From NCBI RefSeq assembly GCF_036417845.1, contig NC_089982.1:61703684-61767683 (forward strand): 64,000 nucleotides of DNA, written 5' to 3'. Under the pieces are notes generated by a model that was not told the DNA's origin, ran no database searches, and saw nothing but the letters and a program-made list of their open reading frames with translations. Positions within the stretch are counted from its first letter, which is position 1. Each line of letters begins with the position of its first letter. Of the stretch, positions 26,640 to 51,400 are shown one piece after another. The position numbers were made by a program, and so were the translations under genes. Source of the stretch: Apteryx mantelli (taxonomy: Eukaryota > Chordata > Aves > Apterygiformes > Apterygidae).

Positions 26640-27567
26640 TGCTCCAATTGCTGGAAAGAGAGAAGCATTTACAACTGCTAGTGTACCATAAGCTATATTT
26701 TTATTTCTGCTACAATTTAAAAAAAATATATAATGGTTTTCATATTTCATCCATACTGCAATTCACTTCTCTGTTGCATTCAGATTTAACAGCCAGACCA
26801 AGCCACAAGTGGGTAGGTAACCAGACAAAACATGACCAGCAAGACTTTAGACCAGCTATTAAATTTTCCTTTAATAGTAAGGCAATACCCATGAAACAGA
26901 AGCACAGTACAGAATATCAATAGTTCTGTATACCCAATTTTGAGAAGCATGTGTGCAACTCAGTAGGGTTTGTTACAGTCTTATACCCAAACTAGGGGTG
27001 GCTCTTGAAGCGTGTTAATGATGTTTTCTCTGGTGTGATGCAAGATAGCCTTAATAGGGTCCTTTGTCATATATGCAATCTTTCTTTGGAGCTCCCAGGT
27101 TTCCCAAAGTCCCAGAAAATTCATGTTACATAATAATGTTAACATACATATCAAGATATCAATACTGTTCTAATTACTTGTTATTAACATCTTAAAGAGA
27201 ATCTAATTGCAGCAATATTGATAGTAGTAACAAGCTTGTTTACTTAAATTTGATACCTTCAGCTTGTTTGCTCTACCTCAGTTCCTTTGCTCTTTAAAAA
27301 ATGAGTTTTATCAATACCTTCTTTAAGTTCCATCTTCTCACTGTTTATTGAACAGTAAAGTACTACTAGTCCAACTAGTAGTTGTACCCTTGCCAGGAAG
27401 GGTTAGGTAAATTAATGTGAAGTGTTTTGGTGAGAGAAAAGTTCTAGAATGACAGTAAGTTTATTCATGCATCCACCATCTGGTCTTCTGTGTTTCTGGA
27501 ACTGAATGTATGGGCTGAAAAAAAGGATCCCTAGAACTGGCTGCTTTAAATAGGTTTGCTCTCCTTT
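26640..27567 (-). other. LIAS: LIAS 3' UTR region (extent inferred)
   Basis: Downstream of the LIAS stop codon on the minus strand, AATAAA poly(A) signals (TTTATT on the plus strand) lie at 27460-27465, 27344-27349 and 26700-26705. They would give 3' UTRs of roughly 0.1, 0.2 or 0.9 kb. No other gene is evident. Open frames here are short. Confidence 0.5.
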
Positions 27568-37820
<10,253 letters not shown>

Positions 37821-38040
37821 GGCGGTCCCGCGCCTGCTCCGGTGCCCTCCGGCCCGGCCGATCGGTCCCCTCGGCGCTCGGCTGCCCTGCCTTCCTCCAC
37901 AGTCAGCTCTCTCACATCAACCCTCGACTACTCTCGCCTCTCCAGCGGCTGTGCCGGCGTGATGACGCCAGGTGCCGGCGAGCGGCTACAAGTACGTGAT
38001 GACGTAATACGCTGCCCCTTTCTTCTCTGCGCGCTGCGAG
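37821..38040. promoter_or_regulatory. Bidirectional LIAS/RPL9 promoter
   Basis: The LIAS ATG (minus strand, 37818-37820) and the end of RPL9 exon 1 (38040) are only 220 bases apart, so both genes must start from this CpG-rich stretch. The decamer CGTGATGACG occurs twice, at 37958-37967 and 37995-38004. The second copy extends into TGACGTAA (38000-38007), a CRE/ATF-type site. A pyrimidine tract follows at 38015-38027. Human LIAS and RPL9 are also head to head, so the arrangement is conserved. Confidence 0.85.
38016..38040 (+). other. RPL9: RPL9 non-coding exon 1 with 5' TOP-like start
   Basis: A pyrimidine run CCCCTTTCTTCTCT at 38015-38028 is followed by the donor GTGAGG at 38041. Ribosomal protein genes typically start at a C inside such a tract, giving a terminal oligopyrimidine mRNA under mTOR control. 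The exact start base is inferred. Intron 1 (38041-38475) is CpG-rich with C and G homopolymers near 38196-38210 and 38407-38417. Confidence 0.7.
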
Positions 38041-38476
38041 GTGAGGCTGGGGGCCTGCGGGATCCGGGCCCATCCGCCGGCGCCCGGCCGCCGCGCCCGG
38101 CCGCGGACAGCCCCCCGGGGCGGCGCCGGGCTCTGCCGGGCCGCTCTGCCCCGAGCCCTGCGGTGGGAAACCCCGGGGAGGCGCCGGCCCCGCCGCCCCC
38201 CCCCCCCCCCGGCCCTGCTGCGGAGCGGAGCGATGGGGCTGGGCGCGAGGCCGCCGTGGCGCGGCCTGGTCCCGGCGGCGCCGCCCTCCGCGGGGCCTGC
38301 GCTTGGCCGCGGCGGGGGCGGCGCTGTGGGGAGCGGGGCCCCGCGCTGTGGCGGCTCCCCGGTGGCGGAGGGCGGCGGGGGCTCCGTAGCTGGGCGTTTC
38401 GCGGCGGGGGGGGGGGGTGCGCGGGAAGGGGCCTGTCCTGGAGGGGCTGCAGCCTCTGCTGTGTGTTGCTTGCAGG

Positions 38477-42356
<3,880 letters not shown>

Positions 42357-43720
42357 AACTCTAATAGGTTGGTATTATGCAGATTGGCATTATTTTTTTG
42401 CATTCATATGTTGTATTTGTCAGGTGTGTTCAGTTGTTTCTCAAGGTGAAGGTGGCACCTTAGTTTGCATTTAAGCCTATGATTACAAGGAATCTGGGAG
42501 CTGGGAACCATAGGGGTGTGAGGTGATGTGCTTGAGCAGCTTATCATGTAGGGAAGGTTGCTTGACTTGGGAGCTTACCAAGGTTTGTCTGCTTTAGCAA
42601 GGCTGTAGTTAAGCAGCTTGCCAACATGGATGCAGTTATGCTGTATAAGGTGTCTTTATATCATAAAACTTAATTTCTGCTAGGGCTCTTGATCAGCAGC
42701 TTTGCATTTCTTACCAACTTGGTTTTATGCTACTGTATGGAGAAACATCTAACTCTAGAAAAGGGGTGTGTTCTGTGCTGTGACTGCTAGTTGAAACAAT
42801 AGCAGAGAATTAAAAACCCAAGTGACTTAAGCTGGTCTGAAAGACCAGTTTCCTCTTACTTATTTGTTGAGAAAACTTTCTTAGGCTGATGTTCCTCCTT
42901 GCTGGGTACTGACTCCATTTAAATAAATGGATCATGCACATATAAGTGTCTTTTGTGTGATTTACGTGTAAATGCTTGTAAATGAAAGTCGATTTAACAA
43001 TGACACAACTATTTAATACTGTGTAGGAAATTTATAATTAAGGTTGATTGTAGGGATTTTTTTGGATAGTTTAAGAATTGTAACTGCTGAAAGAATTTGC
43101 ATTTCAGCTATATATGGCTCCATAGATGGTGCAAAATACTCATGAAGGATGAGACAGTTTGAGCTGAACTGAAAATGAATGTTTGCCTTCTGAACTTCAA
43201 GTTGAAACACGGGGTCCAGATAATGAGTTTCATAGAGGTTTTTTTGTTTGTTTTTTTTTAACACCAGCCAGGCACTTAGAAGCTACTGGGAAAAAAAATT
43301 AGTGCTGTTCAGAGTCCTTTGAGAGAAGGAAGAAGGACTTTTTCCCTGCTTGTTAAACAATCTGGAGCCTTTGTTTGCAGACATCTTTAAGTGAACTTGT
43401 CTGAATGAAGTTGAGTCCTTTGTAAGCTGTTAAGAATGTTTTCATGTCTGTTAAGAAGTGAGATTAATGAAACTGAATATTTTTGTCTTGCATTAAAACC
43501 ATCAGAAAAAGTAATTTGTCACATGTCCATCAACTTCCAATTTCACATTTGCAGTGCAAAATCCTTTCTAAAATCTCTTTTTATTTACAGTTGTCTAGAT
43601 CCTGAAACAAACCACCAGGAGACCACCATATCAGCAAGTACTGGATTGGTGCATCTGACGTAAAAACTCAATAAGATGAGAAGTTTAATAAAATAAAACA
43701 TATTTCATATCTTGGTCTCT
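42357..43720 (+). other. RPL9: RPL9 3' UTR with probable final non-coding exon
   Basis: The stop codon is at 42354-42356. A possible donor GTTGGT at 42368 could pair with the acceptor TTTATTTACAG ending at 43590. That gives a last non-coding exon of 43591 to about 43715, with overlapping AATAAA signals at 43687-43692 and 43692-43697. A second AATAAA at 42922-42927 would allow an unspliced, shorter 3' UTR. The spliced form is preferred because the acceptor and paired signals are good, but it is an inference. Confidence 0.5.
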
Positions 43721-46700
43721 TTTTTTTAAGAACTAAATAGTGATTGATATGAATTTTTTCAAGACTTCTTTGGCTCTTGAAAAGCAGAATTTCACAGGGT
43801 AATACAACATAGTGTTAGTGCTGTGCACATGTTTGTTATTGTGGGTAGCCTTACCTGTCCTATATATATATATATATTTTTTTTTTTACCAGTCTCTGAG
43901 AACTTCTGGAATCTGAAGTCAATTTCTGTAGGGAAATTGAGAATCTACATGTGCGTAACAAATTCGGGATAGCCCCAAAATCAGTTATGTGATTCTGCTT
44001 TCATTTCACATGGGCATGCAGTACCAGTGTCTGTGATCCTGGGAAAGTGTACTAACTTTGCAGACTTGAAAGTTGTGCACAGCCTCCTTCCATTTTAAGA
44101 TGTGGTTCTTTTGCTATTCAGATTGTAGCACTACATTGCTGGTACAATCGACATGGAATTAAAGATGAGTATTGTTACAGCTATATTTCAGTTTCCCTAT
44201 GATATACTTAAATTTGATTCCCAGTTGCTTTGGGTAATAACTAGTTGGTGTCTTTGGGTCCTGAAGGGATATGTGCATCTCTAATACAGGTACTGTTTGC
44301 TGCTCTAGTGGAACACTTGTGTAACACAGGCCAGAGTCTCTGATCAATTTAATAGTACTTAACTTTTGAATTAATAAACCTTCCTCAATGTTGACCAAGC
44401 TTTGAAACATAATGGAGAAATACTTGCATGCATTTATGAAATGAGACTCAGGGTTGGGACAAGTAATGGGAGTTTGGGGTTCAGTTGGTTGTCCAAGTGC
44501 TGTGTGGAGAATATTATGTGCAAAGTCTGTAGTTTGTGAGTAAGCTCTATGGTACAGAGCAGCTGTAATTCTTTGACTGTATACATCTCTGACTGTATTC
44601 TTAGTAGTACTCTGCAGTTAACAGCCAGCAGTTAACAGCTGGAAGTGATGACTGCTCTGGATGGATAAGGAAGCTCTTTTCTGGATGGCATTGTTTCTGC
44701 AAGATAGAGGTAAACACAGCTCAAGAACTTAATGTTTTCTTGTTGAGTTCTGTAGGTTCTTCTGAGTGGATGCTCAGCACTTTCTTACAGTTTGACAGCC
44801 ATTACTCAAGCCCAGAAGATTCTCTTCTCAAAGCTCTTGAAAGAAAAGACCCTCAAAAATAGCATTGTAATTTACCTTGTTTGATGTCTTATGTGTTTAG
44901 ATGCAGCTGGGAAAGGACAGTGTGGTGTATGTCTGAGTTATTTTCAAAAGTGCTGGGGTATGGATGAAGTGATTGCATTTATCTGTTCTGCTGTGTGCAG
45001 TTGGAGTCCTATTACAGGACTAGGCATGTGGCCAAAGGCTAAGCTATATTGTTTGCTGAAAATGTGACTTAAAAAATCTTGAGAAGAATAAGCTATAGTA
45101 GCTACTCAGCTCTATAGCATCATAAAATCTAGATAGAAAGTAAAACACCACAAGGAAGTGGAAACTGTGGTTCTCTTATGTAAGTACATTGCTAGAGCTG
45201 CTTCTCTTTCTTTCTCCAGAGATAAGTGATAGATGCCTAGCCATTTATGACCTGACTGTACATTTTTTAGAATTGAGAAGGCTGGCCAAGATGAATTTAA
45301 AATAATAGTTCATGGGAAGAATTATGTGCCCATAGCCTAGAGAGATGTTGGGCTTGTTTTGAAATTACCAGAATCAGACTAAGGGAAATCTGAGTTTGTT
45401 ACCTGAAAACCAGAAGTGATAGCAGGTTCATTTATCCTCTTGAGTCCATTATGCTTAGATGGGTGGCTTTTGCTTAATGCTGCACTAGCTATTGGTATGG
45501 AATACAATCTAAAGGATGGGCAAATACAACATTAAAGTGGCTTTAAAATTTTTTGCTCAGTAGTTTTAAGATTTTTGTTAGCCTTTCAATTTTGGATGTT
45601 ACAAGAGACCTTGGAAGGGAGTGAATAGATTGAATAGAATCCAGGGAAGCTATGTAGGACTTTCATATCCCTTATTCTAGTATCCCTTATCCTGTTGTCT
45701 TTTATAGGCCACTGGATGCAACTTCTTTCTGTATTGAGGTCAGAACTTTTGGCAACCTTTTTAATGAAGATGCTTAGAATTGAAGATAGCAGTTCATCTT
45801 TTTCATAGTTTAATCATTGAAGCAGTTACCCTTGGTTTTGAAAGTGTTTAATCACTAATTGTAATGCCTCAAATGCTCAAGGTCCCCCCCCGCACCCCCT
45901 CCCATGCTTTTCTTTGCTAGACTCAGTGTCCACTGGCACTTGGGTTTTTCTCCTTACTAAGGTAATTTTTTGTGCATTAGGCTGTTATCTTTAAATAAAG
46001 AATAGTCTTGAAATTATATTAAAGTGAGATTGAATTGAAAGAGGAGCTTTGACAAGGTAATGAATGGGTGAAAGATGTAGTAAAAACCTCCAGCTTTGAG
46101 GAAGGCATTTGCCAGATTGATGTACAAAGTTTAACTCTGGCAAGTTTTCCTCTAAATTCAGGCAGTGATAGCACCGCTATCAGCTGGTTACAGCTATCTA
46201 AGCAATTGGGTGCTGGAAATGAGACTGTTACATGCAGTGTTTGCTCAGTCAACAGAAGAGGCAAAGAACTGGTCAACCCACTTCTGTGGTGGGGGGAGGA
46301 GGGCATGGGAGAATGCATGGGCCTTGTCATTGCTTTCTAATTCAGTAAATGATGATCATGTTGCTTAAGGACATCCCCTTGTCATTCCCCTTCCCATTTA
46401 ATTCAATAGACCACCCCCATCCTGAAGGGTGATTTTTTACTTCTTTCAGTCACTCCCAGTGAAGTATGCTTATTTATGCTCTATTTTTTCACTTACACCT
46501 AACTTGCAAGTACAACTTGACTTGCATCTAACCCTTCAGATATCTGCTAAATAAATAAACCGTATCTAATGACTAGCACTTCTATTATGAATTCTGAGTT
46601 TATTAATACAAATATAGACACTTTGGTGTGTTTAGTTTAGTTCAGTCTCCAAGTATGTCTAGTTATGCCTTCCAATGATTAAAAACCCTTAGGGTCCATC

Positions 46701-48432
46701 TATTATTAGTGTTTTAATTTGAATCAGGAATGTGCTTTTGTAGTGAATGTTCTTCTTGTCCCCAGTAATTGCACTTCACTTCACACCATGGAGCAGTTCT
46801 GGAGCATGTGAACTGGATTTCTTTTGGATGATGCTAGACCAGAAGGTGTGCTGTTAGGAGTTCACATATGTGCTCCAGCCACTAGTCTCGTGTCCACAGG
46901 GCCAGCCTAGAGCTTATCAGAAGTGAACCCTTCCAAAATGCACAGGAGTTGGGACTTCAGCACCAACTGTCGCACCCTACAGGTGCTCTCGTATTGCACT
47001 ACTCGCTAACACTGGCATAATCTTAACATGACTTACTGAAATAAGCAGCTCTGGTAATTGCACTGAAGAGTGGAGAGAAGCTTGAAACTGTCCACAATGC
47101 GTCTACAACTGAAGTGCTGGATTCAGGCTCTCTTCTGACACACTTACTTTTGTGTACTGGGAATTGATATGGATATTGATATATTATTATTTAAAACTTT
47201 GCCATGCTGTAGAGCTTGTGCTGCTCAAGGTATCTTCTACTGTAGATGCAAAGGAATCCCTAATTGCCAAGTGTGAATGTTGAAACAGCATGCACTGATG
47301 CTTGTGATAACACTCACAAAATAATGCAAAGAAAAAGCCAAATAAAGCGGAGAAAATGCATACATCTCAGTCTTAGTACCATGGAAGAAAGTTGTTAGTA
47401 GAAGATATTTCTGGGATAAAATCTTTGCATATTATTTAATCTGTGAAACAAGGCATCTGCAGCTTGTTACAGTGCAAAGAAAGGTGTTTTGGCAGAAACC
47501 TGGAAAATGTCATTTTCATAGGAGAGATTTGCACAGAATTCTTAATAGAATAAATGCTTCTAAATAAATTGATCTAATGGTTTTATTCCACTCATCTCAT
47601 GACTCGCACTGGCACTATACCAGAGCTAAGATGATAGTTTATATTTATTTCTATGAAAAAGTGCAATTTAGAATTATGTTCATCATTCTCCTGGCTAGAT
47701 TCATAGGTACTATTTATTTTGATGTCTTGTCTAATAAAAACTTGACTGCCCCATTCTGGAAAGATAGTGATTATATATTATTACAACTTGTCTCCTGTGG
47801 GTCCAGTTACCTTTGCTTAAAATAAGATGTTAAAATCCGATTTCTGCTTCATCCAATATGTAACAGATAGTTATGTTAGTCAATAGTGGAGTTATTTGGA
47901 TTTGTTCTTTTGGAAGTGTCTTCAGAATCTGGCCCAGCATATTTAAATCTTGGTGTTGTAGTCAGCTGAAGTTTGTGGTTTTTAATAACTCTTATATTTA
48001 CAACCCCTAGCAACTGCAGTTTCATAGTCAACAACATTCATAACACGAATATACATCACAACAAGTTTTGGTTCAAAGAGGTTCATATGAAAGTGCATAT
48101 CAGTTCTCACAGCTTAATATCTCTTCAAGTCAAACTGTTTGAAAGTTTATTCCAAGGCACAGGAGAGTCTTTTAATTTTCTTCTTTCTTTTTTCTTTTAA
48201 ATAGTTGAATTCATCTTCTATGTACAGAAAGTGGATAAAGGTAATTTTACCAGAAACATGTCATCACAGCTCTTTCTGTGCATACAATTATTTTCCATTT
48301 TCAACTGAAATGCTTGGTGTGTATAACTGGAGTGACTCACATAGTGCTTTTCTATAGCTGTCTGATCCATATCATTCTCTGTAGAGTGCAGACAGTGGGG
48401 AATCTAGTTGAAAGTGGGTTTATGGCCCCTCT
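43721..48432. other. RPL9-KLB convergent spacer, includes KLB 3' UTR
   Basis: Both flanking genes point inwards. Minus-strand AATAAA signals for KLB (TTTATT on the plus strand) occur at 48146-48151, 47644-47649 and 46599-46604, so much of 46.6-48.4 kb may be KLB 3' UTR. A TA dinucleotide tract is at about 43862-43877. Two opposing open frames overlap at 46019-46340 but resemble nothing known. No further gene is seen. Confidence 0.5.
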
Positions 48433-51400
48433 TTAAAATGAAACACAGATGCGCTGGACACTTTTTGCCTTATAACATTTTCTTCTTTTTCTTTTGTGAA
48501 AAACAATAATTGTTAAAAGTAAGATAAGAGTAGAGAAAAGACAGCAGGCAAAGAATATCAGTGGCTTCTTCTGAGAAATAAACATGCAGAAGCTACACTG
48601 TTTTTCCTTGTTTGATGGATCACAGATAGAATATTCTGCAGGAAAGCCATTACTGCTTATCAGGTTGTTGTAAAACTTTATTGAAGGCTTTCCTTTGGAA
48701 TCAGAAGTGAAGAATCCAAATCTGGGCTTAGATTTTTCTTCAGTCAGTTTAAAGGCATAGTAACCTCTAATCTTGACTTTGTCAATATAGTATGCTGGGA
48801 GAAAAAAAAAAAAGAATGTCATTAATAAAACCTTGCATGAACTGCAAACTTCCTGGAAATGAGTTAACATTTCAAATTATTTATCTATAGATTTAAAAAA
48901 CATAACTGCCTCATAAAATGTGTACTTCTAATAATAGTTCCCACTGCCTTAAGTAGAAAGTTTATTGTTGTTTAAAAGAAGAGTTAGGATTTGGGAATTT
49001 CCTATATTACAGACACCTGACCTCCTCTGTGAAAGCTGGATTTGCAAAAAGACTTGGCCTGGTTTTTTGAATACTTGCATTTATATGTGGCACTTTGGAA
49101 AGTTTCAGAAAGTGCATGCCAGCCTCCCTCTTGCGTCCTGCTTTGAGTCAGGTAGAGGGAACACGCTCCTGGGGGGAACTACAACTACACACTCAAATGG
49201 GAACATATAGTTGAGGAGAAACAAATGCTGAATGCTGCTGCTGCTGCTTTTCTGTGTTTCCCTACATCTAGCACATAGGCCAGGGTATGAAACGGAAGTG
49301 ATCTTAAAATTCAAATGATACTGTTTCTGCAAAGAGGAAGTAGATGCTGGAGGAAGAGGAGGACCAAACTTCATCCCTCAGTTCTCCCATGTGTAGTGGT
49401 ATCTTGCCTGTGTGTAAATGTGGATGCTTCCAGCTTCTGCTGAGTTCAGAGCTGAGCAGGAGAGGAAAACTGCTGCCTTTGCAAGGGGCAGTGGGGTGCC
49501 GGCTCCTCCTGCAGCAAGAGCTAAGGAGCCAGAGCCCTTCCAGCCTGTTTTCCTTTCAAGCACTGCATGTTCGAACTGGGTTCAAGCTGGGCGCTAGCAT
49601 GTCTCACGAGCAAGATGCTTCTGTCTTTCCTGAACCCCTCCGCAGTGACTTAAGGGGAGCAGCTGCTCGCCTGTGTCATGAGAGAAGCTTTAAAATTCCT
49701 GCGGGAATTCTGCATCCAGGCACTCAGTCCCCAACATACAGGGTGGTTAAGTTATAGTGCTGCACTTAAGAGCGCTGGGCGACAAAGTTTTAGTAAAATC
49801 ACAAACGGCAACCCTTGGTGAGTAAAAATCTCTTCAATTCATATGTAAGCAGAGAGGATAATCTGGAATGTGAATCAGATTAGGCAAGAACCTTATAAAG
49901 CCGGAGGATCTTTCTATAAGGACTATAAAATATTATGCTATCTGAAAATTAAAATGGGAATACTATGACCATTGCCCTTTAAATGACCTTTTCATTTGTG
50001 TAATAGTGAAATAACTTATTGTCCCTTTGTTTGTAATGTCAAATTACTACAGAAAACAAATCAAAGAACGCTTGTTAGTCCTATATTAACTGAGAAAGAA
50101 CTAAGCACTGGAGGGAGAATGGCTGCTGTTTCTTGTTGGTGTCTCAAAATAATCTGAAGCTGTGTTTTTTAGCCATCTGAGTAAGACCTGTCTTGTTTTT
50201 TGTGTAGCTGGCTCCTAGGGAGGGGAAAACCAGGAAAGGTAACCTATATTATATATGGAAGCCTCAGAAGAGTGTTACAGACAATCCGAGTCCTGACCAG
50301 GGAACTCTCTAGAGCTTGCCAGTAGGGAATAGTGAGTGCAGGGATGTATCTGAAATCTTGTCTCGGCTGCATAGCCCAGGTGTTGCTGCTGTTGTGATCT
50401 GTTTGGCTGTGTAGGCTGGGTGTTGCCCTTCTGCTGCTTGGGTTCTAGCCTCACAGTACAGCACGGCAACTTTTGAAAAGCTGAAAAGAGCGCACTGCTT
50501 TCCTTTTAATGTTTGATTGGAGGAAAAGATGTGGTAGGGGTGAGGCTCTTGCCTCATCCCTCTCATACAGTAAGATATTAATGAAGATAGCTGGCTTGGA
50601 TGAAAAGATAGTCTTGGATTTTTGTCCCTTACTTTCACAACTGTTTATATATATATTTTTTTCTCTAAAGTCATTAGGTGAAGAACAGAAAGCAAGTAGT
50701 TGGAGCAAGGTCTAGTCTAAGGATTCTCCCTTCAACAGCAGCTCCTTAAAGGCTGGTGACCTGCCATATTTCCTCTGTGTGTGTCTCTCTCTCCAGATCT
50801 CCTCAAATTTGCTTATGCTTTACTGTCCAGTGACTCGAATTCATCAAGCAAGGAAGGATGCTCCTGCCTCTTGTCGAACGGAAGCTAGGGTTCTCCCATG
50901 GGACTTGTTGGTGTGAAGTGCCATCTCCTACTGACTTCTGAGCAAACTAACTGCTTGGTTGTGTATACCTGCACAGATGGCTTCTCACGTGGTTTAAACT
51001 GGAAGCAGCTGTGACTGCATTTCATGTGAGGGGCTTGAAGCAGTTGGTTTGCATTATACCTGCTCTGAGCAGGCCTTTAGAAGAGGCCCCCCAGGAGGCT
51101 TAATGCTATTCTCTAGTTCCTGTGTCTCAGCTGAGCTGTTTGCTCTGGTTGGGGCAAGTTTTAGGTGCTTACTTAAGGAATGCCTGGGTAGGTGCCATGA
51201 GAATAGCTCTGAATTTGAATTTATCATATACTCACCTTTTAAAACCTCTTGTATGTATTTTCCTAAGTAATAATTTCGGAGTTCATCGTTGTCTAAGGAC
51301 TGGTCATCTATTCCATTTGCTGTGATGTAAACATCAATGTCACCATAGGTTTTTTTAATCCATTTCAGAACTTTGCGTATTCCCCAGGGCACCACTGCTA

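Noticed and set aside
46019-46340. Opposing frames of 90 and 103 codons between RPL9 and KLB
   Set aside because: Mutually overlapping on opposite strands and without family resemblance; more likely KLB 3' flank.
49344-49757. 137-codon plus-strand frame in KLB intron 4
   Set aside because: Low-complexity Ser/Leu/Arg product with a non-ATG start and opposing open frames; nothing recognised.
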